This document shows, piece after piece, positions 48,855 to 57,535 of a DNA stretch of 64,000 nt. The notes under the pieces are model-generated. The model ran no database searches, was not told where the DNA came from, and was given only the letters and a program-made list of their open reading frames with translations. The stretch comes from Pelotomaculum schinkii. Its GTDB lineage: Bacteria; Bacillota; Desulfotomaculia; Desulfotomaculales; Pelotomaculaceae. Made by a program: the position numbers and the translations under genes. The DNA lies in the NCBI RefSeq assembly GCF_004369205.1, contig NZ_QFGA01000002.1, positions 868,001 to 932,000 on the forward strand. Direction: 5' to 3'. How positions within the stretch are numbered: position 1 is the first letter of the stretch; every line of letters begins with the position of its first letter.

Positions 48855-49346
48855 ATGTCATATTCTTTTGCTCCGCTCAATGATGAATATAGGAAGCCTG
48901 TTATCGATATTTTTAATTACTACATTGAAAACAGTTTTGCAGCTTTTCCCGAACAAAAACTAAGTTATAATTACTTTGACATGCTCCTCAATGCTACTGC
49001 CGGTTATCCAGCAATTGTTGCTGAAACTGAGGATGGGGAGGTTATTGGTTTTGCCTTGCTGCGTCCCTATCATCCAATGCCGGTCTTTAAAAGGGTTGCT
49101 GAAGTAACTTATTTTATTAAACCCGAACATACCGGGAAAGGGATCGGCCGTTCAATGCTGGAATACTTATCTGTAGAGGCCCAAAAGATTGGTATTGATT
49201 CGATCCTGGCATGCATATCCTCACTGAATGAAAATAGTTTAAACTTTCATCACCGGAATGGTTTCCAGCATTCCGGCACACTGTATAACATAGGTAGAAA
49301 ATTCAACCGGGACTTCAGCGTTCATTTAATGCAAAAAACCATTTGA
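48855..49346 (+). CDS. GNAT acetyltransferase (phosphinothricin-acetyltransferase type)
   Basis: 163-residue N-acetyltransferase with AEVTYFIKPEHTGKGIGRSMLEYL (motif A with the GKGIG pyrophosphate loop), ILACISSLNENSLNFHHRNGF and the N-terminal Y(Y/N)IENSFAAFPEQKLSY of the PAT/MddA group. It begins 20 bases after iorB with GAGGATTGGGGG upstream and may be cotranscribed. Members acetylate phosphinothricin, methionine sulfoximine or related amino-acid analogues. Confidence 0.85.
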   Translation: MSYSFAPLNDEYRKPVIDIFNYYIENSFAAFPEQKLSYNYFDMLLNATAGYPAIVAETEDGEVIGFALLRPYHPMPVFKRVAEVTYFIKPEHTGKGIGRSMLEYLSVEAQKIGIDSILACISSLNENSLNFHHRNGFQHSGTLYNIGRKFNRDFSVHLMQKTI

Positions 49347-49375
49347 CCGGTATCATATGAACCATGATTATTAAT

Positions 49376-49426
49376 CACAAGGGATTCGTTGCATTCCCTT
49401 GGGGTCTTGTGCGAATGTATTCGCAC
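49376..49426 (+). ncRNA. Stacked hairpins downstream of the GNAT gene (3' UTR or small RNA)
   Basis: CAAGGGA (49378) pairs with TCCCTTG (49395); CACAAG (49376) can pair with CTTGTG (49406). The latter overlaps a perfect hairpin GTGCGAAT-GT-ATTCGCAC (49409-49426). Only one of the last two can form, giving two alternative folds. No known riboswitch core was recognised. Confidence 0.35.
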
Positions 49427-49460
49427 CGACATTTTTCGTATTAACAAAGATAGATCAAAG

Positions 49461-49484
49461 GGCAGGCTTCAAGCCTGCCTTTTT
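49461..49484 (+). terminator. Rho-independent terminator
   Basis: GGCAGGCTT and its complement AAGCCTGCC flank one central C, followed by six T residues broken only after position 49485. It closes the IorAB-GNAT transcript or a small RNA that starts upstream. Confidence 0.82.
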
Positions 49485-49648
49485 ACTTATGTTTTCATCC
49501 TTCAATTAAGCTTTGTCACGACGTGCAATAATTGTCGAATTGAGTATCTAAATGTTTTTATTCAGGCAGCAGGATTATCATATTAATTATTAGAAGCAAT
49601 AACACTTATTGTCACTGTATTAAAAATTTGTCTAAACGAGGGTGTTAT

Positions 49649-50842
49649 ATGCTGCCACATCAACACTGCCAAATTCTAATGATAGGCGGCGGTACAGCCG
49701 GCCTCATAGTAGCCTCAAAATTAATCAAAAAGCTGCCTGCGGCCAGTATTGTCCTGCTCGACTCCGCCGACAAACACTATTACCAACCAGCATGGCTGTT
49801 TGCCAGTTCCGGAATTATGGCAAAAGAAAAGTCGGCCAGGAGCGAAAAATCACTGATCCCCAACGGGGTTCTTTTCCTGCAGGAAGCGGCAGAATTGTGT
49901 AATCCCGATGAAAATTATGTAATTACCAGCCAGGGCAAGAGAATCTTTTATGATTACCTGGCGCTTGCCCCGGGTATAACAGTCGATTGGGCCGGGGTTA
50001 AGGGGTTGGAGGGTTCTATCGGCAAAGATGGCGTTGTAAGCATATATTCCTATGAACAGCTGGATCAAACCTGGCAATCAATAAAAAATTTTCCGGGCGG
50101 CGCCGCTGTTTTTACTCTGCCCGCCACCCCGCTAAAATGCCCCTCGGCTCCGCAAAAAATAATGTACCTGGCGGAGGAATATTTTCACAAAACCGGTGTA
50201 CGCAAGGATACCAACGTCATTTTTTTTACTGCCAAGGATAAGCTCTGTGAAATAAAAAAGTATGAAAGTACTCTCAAAAAAGTCATAGAAAGAAAAAATA
50301 TCAAGATTTTCTTTAAGCATGACTTGGAGGAAGTTCGTCCTGACAAAAAAGAGGCAGTTTTCAAATCCCTGGTTACGGGAAGTAAAGAAACAATCAAATA
50401 TGACTTGTTACATGTAACACCCTGCTTTCAGGCCCCGGTATTCTTGAAAAAAAGCCGGCTGACACAAAAAAACGGGTTGGTTGACGTTAACCCGTACACG
50501 CTGCAACATCAACGCTACAAAAACATTTTTGCCCTGGGTGACGCTGCGGATTTGCCCACCCCAAAGACGGGGGCGGCGGCCCGGCGACAAGCCAAGGTGG
50601 TTGCCGAAAACTTAATCCGCTTACTCTCTTCCGGGCAACCCGGCGCAAGCTACAACGGCTATACTTCCTGCCCCATTACAACCGGCTATGGCAAAGTTGT
50701 GCTCCTGGAGTATGACTATGATAAAAAGCCGCTGGAGACCTTTCCTTTTAACCAGGCAAAAGAGAGATACAGCATGTTTTTACTTGACCGGTATGTATTG
50801 CCTTATATGTACTGGAATTTCATGCTTCCCGGAAGAATATGA
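49649..50842 (+). CDS. Sulfide:quinone reductase-like FAD oxidoreductase
   Basis: 397-residue flavoprotein of the SQR/FCSD type. N-terminal FAD motif QILMIGGGTAGLIVASKLIKK, a cysteine loop TLPATPLKCPSAPQKIMYLAE whose cysteine is one of the redox-active pair in SQR, AGALGDAAD-like FALGDAADLPTPKTGAAARRQA (FAD binding), and the C-terminal cysteine in GYTSCPITTGYGKVVLLEY that completes the pair. The last part (PYMYWNFMLPGR) is the membrane-associating tail. It oxidises sulfide to polysulfur or a related thiol and reduces quinone. ATG 49649 behind CGAGGG. Confidence 0.85.
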   Translation: MLPHQHCQILMIGGGTAGLIVASKLIKKLPAASIVLLDSADKHYYQPAWLFASSGIMAKEKSARSEKSLIPNGVLFLQEAAELCNPDENYVITSQGKRIFYDYLALAPGITVDWAGVKGLEGSIGKDGVVSIYSYEQLDQTWQSIKNFPGGAAVFTLPATPLKCPSAPQKIMYLAEEYFHKTGVRKDTNVIFFTAKDKLCEIKKYESTLKKVIERKNIKIFFKHDLEEVRPDKKEAVFKSLVTGSKETIKYDLLHVTPCFQAPVFLKKSRLTQKNGLVDVNPYTLQHQRYKNIFALGDAADLPTPKTGAAARRQAKVVAENLIRLLSSGQPGASYNGYTSCPITTGYGKVVLLEYDYDKKPLETFPFNQAKERYSMFLLDRYVLPYMYWNFMLPGRI

Positions 50843-50890
50843 CATTACTTATGATTATGATTGCCCGTTATTTAACTCGCAAGCGGACTG

Positions 50891-51637
50891 CTACAGCACG
50901 TCGTTTCTACTGATCCTGACCATTTGACCGCCGTTATTAAATATCTCCATCCTACCGCCTTCCTGCACGGTGCGCCAAAACCCGGAAGGCTCAACTACAA
51001 CCAACCCGGCTAGCGTTTCAACACCGTACTTGAAGAAGATCGGCGACAATGGCGTACTGGGACCCACCAACACGGTCACGGCCCCGCGGCTTAACTCCAG
51101 CAGGCGGGGCAGGGTCTTGTTGATAAGAGATGTGGCGGTAATAAAGACAAAGTCCTGTTCACCCAACAGATATTCACAGGCTGGATCCGGAAAGTCACCG
51201 GGGTTTGGGTTGCGTTCCAAAATAGAAAACTGAGACACCTTGGCCAGCTCTTCCAAGCCGGGGAAGTGTCCGACCACGGCCACTTTTTTGCCCCGCACCT
51301 GCTCTATGTAGTGGGAAAAAGCGTTAGCATGTTCTTGAAAGGTCAAAGGATGACCAAGCAGCTTGGCGAGTTGCTCGGGCGTATTGAACGCCGCATTGAT
51401 TGCCGCTAAGCCAACCATCGCCCTCAAGTTGTTCCAGGATTTTATATTTGACGCCAGCTCACGGAGGGAAACACCGGTAATTTTACCAAGGTTCAGGCGA
51501 CCGGGCTCCTTGCGCATGGTCAGCGACACTCCCACCCCTCCGGAGCGGACCAAGGTCCAATACAGGCCGATCATACATTCAGTTGCCACCAGATCTTCCG
51601 GCACTGCCGCAATTAACTCGTCATAGATTTCCCACAT
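50891..51637 (-). CDS. DUF364/DUF4213-like putative metal-chelate-binding protein
   Basis: 248-residue protein. The N-terminal half with YWTLVRSGGVGVSLTMRKEPG resembles DUF4213, and the C-terminal half with Rossmann-like strands (KVAVVGHFPGLEELA, DFVFITATSLINKTLPRLLELSRGAV, GPSTPLSPIFFKYGVETLAG) resembles DUF364, described as a heavy-metal chelation-associated fold. No catalytic residues can be named. ATG 51637 follows GGAGA. It is the last gene of the eight-gene minus-strand operon. The ABC transporter at the head of that operon suggests it binds or releases the imported chelate. Confidence 0.75.
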   Translation of the reverse strand: MWEIYDELIAAVPEDLVATECMIGLYWTLVRSGGVGVSLTMRKEPGRLNLGKITGVSLRELASNIKSWNNLRAMVGLAAINAAFNTPEQLAKLLGHPLTFQEHANAFSHYIEQVRGKKVAVVGHFPGLEELAKVSQFSILERNPNPGDFPDPACEYLLGEQDFVFITATSLINKTLPRLLELSRGAVTVLVGPSTPLSPIFFKYGVETLAGLVVVEPSGFWRTVQEGGRMEIFNNGGQMVRISRNDVL

Positions 51638-51660
51638 TGCAAATTCTCCAATCTGACACT

Positions 51661-52206
51661 TTATATCCGCTTATAATAGGCCTCCCCGGCACAAGCGCGA
51701 CACAGCACCCTGCCCTTAACCTTTTTTTCTCTTCCGTCCATAATACGCTCACGACAGTTCTCGCACTCGATCTTCAGGAGGGGCTTACCGGGCAAATCTT
51801 CCTTCGGTATATCCATAGATACATCCTGCACAGTAAAAACATCCGAATCCGGTATGTCCCTCCAAAACAACAAAGGATCTTCTCCGGGCGGCGGAAAATT
51901 ACTGCCGGTAACAACCACCCTTACGCCCTGTTTTGTGGCCAAATCATAAAAAGTGGCCGCCATCTTGCCGTAGTCAACCCATTTCATGCGCCTCCTTCCC
52001 AGAGTACAGCCTGTTACCGCGTAAACAGCATCACTGACACAGCGGTCAACCTCGACATAAACAATTAAGTCCCTATATTCCAACGGGTTGTCAATTTTCA
52101 GCCTGTCAAGGGCCAGGTGGGCCATCCTTACGCCCAGTACGATTCCTGAACAGACATGTCCATGGTAATCAACTGCCACTTGTATATCCTCTGCCAAAGT
52201 GCGCAT
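51661..52206 (-). CDS. FmdE-family protein with C-terminal zinc ribbon
   Basis: 181 residues. The FmdE domain is shown by VDYHGHVCSGIVLGVRMAHLAL (HGHxC), VYVEVDRCVSDAVYAVTGCTLGRRR, then a substrate-binding cysteine pair. A C-terminal CENCRERI...CRACAGEAYYKR zinc ribbon completes the usual architecture. FmdE was first seen with Mo/W formylmethanofuran dehydrogenases, but free-standing forms are linked to metal or corrinoid/tetrapyrrole trafficking. ATG 52206 is preferred over a TTG three codons upstream that overlaps the stop of the previous gene (ATTGAG). Confidence 0.82.
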   Translation of the reverse strand: MRTLAEDIQVAVDYHGHVCSGIVLGVRMAHLALDRLKIDNPLEYRDLIVYVEVDRCVSDAVYAVTGCTLGRRRMKWVDYGKMAATFYDLATKQGVRVVVTGSNFPPPGEDPLLFWRDIPDSDVFTVQDVSMDIPKEDLPGKPLLKIECENCRERIMDGREKKVKGRVLCRACAGEAYYKRI

Positions 52207-52211
52207 GCTAC

Positions 52212-53015
52212 TCAATCCTTCCTTTCTTTTACTTCCAGGATATCCGCATCGGAAAGCGCCAAGAAATCTCCCTTCTCCAGCAGCTGCCGCGCTGTAATAA
52301 TCAGAACTTTTCCCCCGCGGCGCCAGGTCGTGCGTCCTAGTGATGCGTCCGGGCGGTATGTAAAGCGGGGCGGGTTAGCCAGTCTGGCTCTGGACAGCCC
52401 CTGGATGGTGTCGGCCAGGCAAGGCGATCCTTCCACCGTAACATAGAGGTCAGGAGAATTCAGTTGCCCCAGCCGCTCTGTTGCAATCAGGGACATGCGC
52501 ACTGCCAGCAGGAGATCAATACATTCCTCCTGGTGGTGCGCCAGGGCCTGTTTCAATAATATGCTCCTGTGCATCTCCCTATTTAACGGATAAATATGGG
52601 GCGTGCGCGGTGAAAAGATAATGTCATCTTCGAAGTACGGCTTGATATCCAGCACCGGTGTCCCGTCCACCGCGTCTAATCCAGTGACATATAGTCGCCT
52701 TCCCTCCACCCGGTCCAGTGTTACCAGGCTCAGGCCAATAGGGTTGGGGCGCGCCGGCGAGCGGAGCCCGAAAACACCGTACTCCGGCAGGTGATGATTT
52801 AACCTGCAGGGGGCGGCGGTCAGAGCGCGGCGATCCATTAGGTGAAACCAGCTCAAGATCCAAAAGTGCGAGTGTTCTCTAATCCTCAGGAGCGCTTCCT
52901 CATATTCCGGGTAGATCTCTATTGCAGCTTTTTCATGCGTATCAGAAGGCCGCTTGGGATCAGAATAACGGGATATCACAATGCCGATGGGCTTAAGGAC
53001 AATGTTTGCCGGCAA
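52212..53015 (-). CDS. TrmO-type domain fused to an FmdE-like domain
   Basis: 267 residues. Residues 5-140 match TrmO/TsaA-like tRNA t6A methyltransferases: KPIGIVISRYSD, HSHFWILSWFHLM, and the diagnostic FGLRSPARPNPIGLSLVTL. The second half (HHQEECIDLLLAVRMSLIATERLGQ, VTVEGSPCLADTIQGLSRARLANPPRF) aligns in outline with the FmdE domain of the next gene, including the acidic cysteine segment. Fusion to FmdE suggests this TrmO-like part no longer acts on tRNA and instead transfers or modifies a cofactor. TTG 53015 behind AAGGGGGG overlaps the previous gene by 40 bases. Confidence 0.72.
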   Translation of the reverse strand: MPANIVLKPIGIVISRYSDPKRPSDTHEKAAIEIYPEYEEALLRIREHSHFWILSWFHLMDRRALTAAPCRLNHHLPEYGVFGLRSPARPNPIGLSLVTLDRVEGRRLYVTGLDAVDGTPVLDIKPYFEDDIIFSPRTPHIYPLNREMHRSILLKQALAHHQEECIDLLLAVRMSLIATERLGQLNSPDLYVTVEGSPCLADTIQGLSRARLANPPRFTYRPDASLGRTTWRRGGKVLIITARQLLEKGDFLALSDADILEVKERKD

Positions 53016-54826
53016 GTCTCGCCCCCCTTTTTTAACATCTCCGGTTGTGTGTCCCACTTAAAGCTGCAGCTGGGCTTGCCAAAGGAGAGGTTGGTATCAG
53101 ACAATGAAAACTCCATTCCGTAAAACTTATCATAGAACACCTTCGCTTCAGCAAGCACATCAAAATGAAATATGCCGGGATGGATGATGTTGGCTATAAA
53201 CATCAGGCCCAGCACCCACCGGGGGCTGCCGAAGTCCCAGCAGGGCGCCGGTAAATTATATATCCTTTTATTCTTTACTGCCTCCACATCTAAGCAGGCT
53301 TTGAGGCATTCTTCGTAAAAATCATCAACCGGTGAAGACATAAAAGACGAGATGAAAATAATTTCAGGATTGAGCGCTTCCAGCTGCTCAAGGGTAATCG
53401 ACATGCCCGGTCGCCCTTCGCAGTCTATTTCCCTGTTGACACTGGTACCGCCTGCCGTTTCTACCAGCTGGTTTTCCAGGCGGCCTCCCTTGATGCAAAA
53501 ATTGGGTTTTCCCATGGCGTAATACACCCGTGGTTTCCTGTCTACTGTACGCAGGCCGCTCTCAATGAGCAACAATTTTTCTTCCAAATACTTAGCCAGC
53601 GCTTCAGCTTTATCCTCTAACCCAATAAGGCCGCCAAAATGCCGGATGGTTTTGATATATGCCCGGGGAGTCCGGATGTCATCGTGAAATTTACCCAGGT
53701 TGTTGTTGCAAAGCACATCCTCCCAAATTCGCACAACCTTTTGTTGCTCCCTTACCCCCATAGCAATTAGTATAGCTTCCATCATTTCCAAAGCCCTGGT
53801 AAAAGGGTATCCCCCCTGAAAATCTCCTTCCTGGTAAACTTTTTTTGCCACAAATCCCTTAATATTTAACTCACGCCCGCATCGCGGGCAGCAATTTTTT
53901 TCACCCAACCCAAGTCCTGCAGGCTTAAGTTTTGCCCCCATCGGCCCGTAGAAATCCCGTTTTAATATCAACTCACCGCAGCCGGGACATAATGTGTTAA
54001 GATATTCGGCCCCGGGGGAATTAAATAAATACACATAATTTAGTTTTTCTCTGAGCATGTCCCGCAGGCCTTCGGCCTTGCGTATTGATTCCTCTAAAGC
54101 CAGTTCGGCTCCCTCCACAGGTATAAACCTCATCACCTGCAATGGTATATCTGCTGAAATATTTGCCAGGTAATCAGCCAGAATAAGGATCTCTTGATTA
54201 TGCCCCTTGCTGCAAATACAGGATACTTCCACATGCACACCGCTCTGGTAAAACCTTTCGATGTTCCTCAAAACCGGCGCCGGCGTGTCCCCTCCACATC
54301 TGCTATAAGCCTCTCCGGACATCCCCTTCACACCTATATTGACAAAATCAAGGAGCTTAATGATTTTGTCCAAGGATGCTTCGGTAAAATAACCGTTGGA
54401 GGAACAGCCAACCAGAAGGCCGCGCGCTTTGGCAGCTTCAGCAACATTGATAAAGGTTAGAAAGGACGCCAAGGGGTCGTTCATTAAAAAGGTAATTCCG
54501 ATACAATCGTTTCTGACGGCCTCGTCCACGACCTGCTCCGGGGACAGATGATGAAACGCCCGGCTGGCCGGATCCATTTCCTTGACAATGGCTGCTGAAA
54601 TACAGCCATCGCAATTAAAATTACAGCCAGCCGTACTAATCTGGAGGAATTTTCCTCCCGGATAAAAGTGCAATAAAGGCATTGTTTCTATGGAAATAGG
54701 ACAGATAATCAGGTACCTGTCCGGATACAGCTCTACGATTTCCCGCCCTATTCTGCTGTATAGCCCGCATGCGCCCGTACCCGCTTCCGGCAGCAGGCAG
54801 CCCCTTTCACAAATATTACAACGCAT
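52976..54826 (-). CDS. Radical SAM protein fused to a solute-binding-protein-like domain
   Basis: 616-residue two-part protein. Residues 1-280 are an AmmeMemoRadiSam/PflA-like radical SAM domain: cysteine cluster MRCNICERGCLLPEAGTGACG, then the SAM cluster STAGCNFNCDGCIS (CxxxCxxC), GLLVGCSSNGYF and GVKGMSGEAY. CPGCGELILKRDF and CCPRCGREL add a zinc site. From about residue 370 on the sequence matches FecB/MolA-type binding proteins (MSITLEQLEALNPEIIFISS) with a C-terminal tail (GLMFIANIIHPGIFHFDVLAEAKVFYDKFYG) that resembles the adjacent lipoprotein SBP. There is no signal peptide, so this domain is cytoplasmic. ATG follows AGGAGAGAGGCTA. Confidence 0.82.
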   Translation of the reverse strand: MRCNICERGCLLPEAGTGACGLYSRIGREIVELYPDRYLIICPISIETMPLLHFYPGGKFLQISTAGCNFNCDGCISAAIVKEMDPASRAFHHLSPEQVVDEAVRNDCIGITFLMNDPLASFLTFINVAEAAKARGLLVGCSSNGYFTEASLDKIIKLLDFVNIGVKGMSGEAYSRCGGDTPAPVLRNIERFYQSGVHVEVSCICSKGHNQEILILADYLANISADIPLQVMRFIPVEGAELALEESIRKAEGLRDMLREKLNYVYLFNSPGAEYLNTLCPGCGELILKRDFYGPMGAKLKPAGLGLGEKNCCPRCGRELNIKGFVAKKVYQEGDFQGGYPFTRALEMMEAILIAMGVREQQKVVRIWEDVLCNNNLGKFHDDIRTPRAYIKTIRHFGGLIGLEDKAEALAKYLEEKLLLIESGLRTVDRKPRVYYAMGKPNFCIKGGRLENQLVETAGGTSVNREIDCEGRPGMSITLEQLEALNPEIIFISSFMSSPVDDFYEECLKACLDVEAVKNKRIYNLPAPCWDFGSPRWVLGLMFIANIIHPGIFHFDVLAEAKVFYDKFYGMEFSLSDTNLSFGKPSCSFKWDTQPEMLKKGGETCRQTLSLSPSAL

Positions 54827-55445
54827 TAGCCTCTCTCCTTATGGTTACCCATAAACCTGTTTCATTTCTGGCCGCATCATAGGAGGGTATGCCCGACTGC
54901 TGCAATGCGCTTCTATAACGCGCCAGGTTATCATCACTATTATGATTTTTCGTCCTGCCCCGCCATTCCAGGTCTCTTCTCCGCATCTCGGCAGCCACCT
55001 GCTCTTTGAGTTCATTTGAGCCAAAGCCGCCGCCAATAAAAGCTATACCACCCGGCTTGAGCACCCGGTATATTTCCTGGAAAGCCTTGCAGTGGTCTTT
55101 CCAAAAAAACACCGACCCCCGGCTCATGGCCAGGTCAATCGACCCATCTTCCAGGGGGATCTCCTGGACATCCCCCCAAAGGGTCTGCACCTTGTCTTGC
55201 ACACCCCGGCTGACAATGTTTTGGGAGGCTATTTGCAGCATTTCCTGCGACTGGTCAAACAAATAAACCTTAAAATCCGTAATCCCGGCCATTGCGATGC
55301 CCAGATAGCCACCGCCACAGCCAATATCCAGGCATGTCCCCCTGGCCTTGCCTGATTTTTCTTTAATTTGAGATGCAAGGACCGGATAAACCGGAGCAAA
55401 CACCTCCCGGGCGATTTTATCGAACTCCGGCACGTTCATTTCCAT
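54816..55445 (-). CDS. Class I SAM-dependent methyltransferase of the metal-uptake operon
   Basis: 209 residues, SAM motif I TCLDIGCGGGYLGIAMAG, acidic LFDQSQEMLQIASQN, motif II GSIDLAMSRGSVFFWKDH and LKPGGIAFIGGG. Compact fold without extra domains. It overlaps the radical SAM gene by 11 bases and lies between the transporter and processing genes, so its substrate is probably the transported ligand or a metal-binding cofactor. Confidence 0.83.
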   Translation of the reverse strand: MEMNVPEFDKIAREVFAPVYPVLASQIKEKSGKARGTCLDIGCGGGYLGIAMAGITDFKVYLFDQSQEMLQIASQNIVSRGVQDKVQTLWGDVQEIPLEDGSIDLAMSRGSVFFWKDHCKAFQEIYRVLKPGGIAFIGGGFGSNELKEQVAAEMRRRDLEWRGRTKNHNSDDNLARYRSALQQSGIPSYDAARNETGLWVTIRREANAL

Positions 55446-55540
55446 TAATCTACACCCCCAAATACTGCTCTCTTTTCATGCAAGGTTCATGCTTGCGCCG
55501 AGCGTCGGACAATAATCGAAGTTTGAAGATGGATTACTAG

Positions 55541-56641
55541 TTAATTTACTGTTAGCCCTGAATTCTTCAGCAATTCCCTGGCGTCAGCATCCGATAGATC
55601 AACATGATAGAACAACGAATAAAAATTCTTTACTTCGCTGACCATATCCACCTTATAAATATCCGGGTATAGGGTTGCCGCCAGCCATTTCAAGCCCAGG
55701 AACCGGTTGACCGAAGGCGGACGATCAAACCAGTTGAACGGGTAATTCGGTATCTCATATACTTTATTGTTTTTAACGGCATTGATATTTGCCCAATCCT
55801 GGCTTGTCCGGATAAGATCATAAGCGCCTCCGGCATCCGCGCCCCAGGCCAAAATGACATCAGGATTCCATTTTAAGACTTGTTCCATGGATACACTGCT
55901 CATGCCGCTGCCGCCTTTGGCCTCAACTTGAGCAACGTTATTTCCATTGACCAGATCAAGAACAAGGGCATGGCTTCCGCCCTTAGGCTCTGTGGCAAGT
56001 CCTTTGGGCCCTTCGGCATAATATACTTTTGCTCTCTTTTCTTCAGGTATTGCTTGAGTTGCTTCCGTAACCTCATTCATAGTCTTATTGCAATAAGACG
56101 CAAGTTCTTTAGCCTTGTCTCCAACTCCGAGGAGCTGTCCAATAAAAGTATAAGCCTTTTCCGTACTCTTGATATCCCCGTCCACAACAATCACCGGAAT
56201 GTTAAGCTGTTCCTGGAGTTTGTCCGCGTCACTTTTTGTGGTATCGGTAAGGGCATCGGGTCCAACTGCGAATATGACATCCGGTTTGGCCTTAAGCAGT
56301 TCTTCGGTGTTAATCTTACCGTTCATTTGCAATCCACCCAGGAAGGGAAGAGAGTGATATTTGTCAGGTATGTATTTCTTTTCTTTATCCGTTAACTGCA
56401 TAGACCATCCAACCATCTTATCCGGAGCAAGGGAATAGATCATGATCATACCCAGAGGGCTTGTATAATAGCACTTATTGATTTGGGTAGGAATGGTTAC
56501 CGACCTTCCGGCATGATCGGTAATGGTTTGTGTCGTCGATTGCTGGGATACGCTCTTGTCGCCACAACCCGTAAAAAGGCTACAGATCATGACTGAAAGG
56601 ATGAACAGAAAAGCAATTGCAAAATTCCTGGTCTTTATCAT
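55541..56641 (-). CDS. ABC transporter substrate-binding lipoprotein (FecB/MolA-like)
   Basis: 366-residue lipoprotein with signal peptide and lipobox LFTGCG near residue 25. Mature part: TQTITDHAGRSVTIPTQINKC, LLKAKPDVIFAVGPDAL, a helix linker, PEEKRAKVYYAEGPKGLATEP, WNPDVILAWGADAG and PNYPFNWFDRPPSVNRFLG. The latter motif is seen in anaerobe FecB-type proteins that bind ferric or oxyanion-type metal complexes. The tail LKWLAATLYPDIYKVDM resembles the cytoplasmic SBP-like domain downstream. ATG 56641 has AAGGGG at nine bases; an earlier ATG (56650) is too close to the SD. Confidence 0.88.
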   Translation of the reverse strand: MIKTRNFAIAFLFILSVMICSLFTGCGDKSVSQQSTTQTITDHAGRSVTIPTQINKCYYTSPLGMIMIYSLAPDKMVGWSMQLTDKEKKYIPDKYHSLPFLGGLQMNGKINTEELLKAKPDVIFAVGPDALTDTTKSDADKLQEQLNIPVIVVDGDIKSTEKAYTFIGQLLGVGDKAKELASYCNKTMNEVTEATQAIPEEKRAKVYYAEGPKGLATEPKGGSHALVLDLVNGNNVAQVEAKGGSGMSSVSMEQVLKWNPDVILAWGADAGGAYDLIRTSQDWANINAVKNNKVYEIPNYPFNWFDRPPSVNRFLGLKWLAATLYPDIYKVDMVSEVKNFYSLFYHVDLSDADARELLKNSGLTVN

Positions 56642-56722
56642 TTCGCACATCACCCCTTTAGAATTTTCTAACAAAGTTAAGCTAAGCTGTTGCCCTGAAT
56701 GCATGGCAAGCAAGCACTTTGG

Positions 56723-57535
56723 CTACGCGCTCATACAAATCTCTGAAGGCTTAGGGACAGGAACGCAAACACAGATTGTTCTCTCATCCGGCAGCTTGAA
56801 CTTACCAATTCTCACCTCCGTATCATACATATCTCTCATCGAGTCTTCAGAAATCACATCTTGGGGGAGACCAATCTTTAATAATCTGCCTTTTTTTAGA
56901 GTTACCACTTTATCGGCACAGAAAAGCGCATGCCCCGGATCATGAGTGACCATCAGGATGCTTATTCCTTTCCGGGAAAGCAGTCGCACATGTTCAAGCA
57001 CGACATTCTGCTTACCAAAATCCAGGCTTATTGTGGGTTCATCCATAATCAGTATTTTTGGTTGCTGCGCCAAAGCCCGCGCAATCAGGACCAGCTGTCT
57101 TTCCCCACCGCTGAGCTTGGTATAAATTTTATCTTTTAAGTGAGTAATGTTTAGTTTGGCTAAAGACTCATAGGCAATTTCTTCGTCTTTTTTATTTGGC
57201 AGGGCGAGGCTGGATAAATGAGCCGTCCTTCCCATAAGGACAACGTCGAAAACCTTATAGGGGAAAGGCGGGGTATGCGCTTGCGGAATATAGCCCATCA
57301 CTTGAGCCAGTTTCTTAGGAGATAATTTTTGCACGTCTTCACCATCGATCCGGACGGAACCGGCAGAAGGGGTCAACAGTCCGAGGATATTTTTAAGCAG
57401 GGTCGTCTTGCCACAGCCGTTTGGACCCAACACACACACCAGTTCACCTGCTTCAACCATGAAAGAGATCTCATGAAGTATTCTGCTTTGGTCATAGCAA
57501 TAAGAAACACTCTCAACTTCCAGCACTACTTCCAT
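56723..57535 (-). CDS. FecE-type ABC transporter ATPase
   Basis: 270 residues. Walker A GPNGCGKTT near residues 38-46, Q-loop in YIPQAHTPPFPYKV, signature LSGGERQ, Walker B ILIMDEPTISLD and H-loop VTHDPGHA are all intact. The start used is the ATG; a GTG three codons in (57526) behind AAGGGG overlaps the permease stop as TAGTG and may be the true start. It follows the permease and precedes the binding protein gene on the same transcript. Confidence 0.9.
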   Translation of the reverse strand: MEVVLEVESVSYCYDQSRILHEISFMVEAGELVCVLGPNGCGKTTLLKNILGLLTPSAGSVRIDGEDVQKLSPKKLAQVMGYIPQAHTPPFPYKVFDVVLMGRTAHLSSLALPNKKDEEIAYESLAKLNITHLKDKIYTKLSGGERQLVLIARALAQQPKILIMDEPTISLDFGKQNVVLEHVRLLSRKGISILMVTHDPGHALFCADKVVTLKKGRLLKIGLPQDVISEDSMRDMYDTEVRIGKFKLPDERTICVCVPVPKPSEICMSA

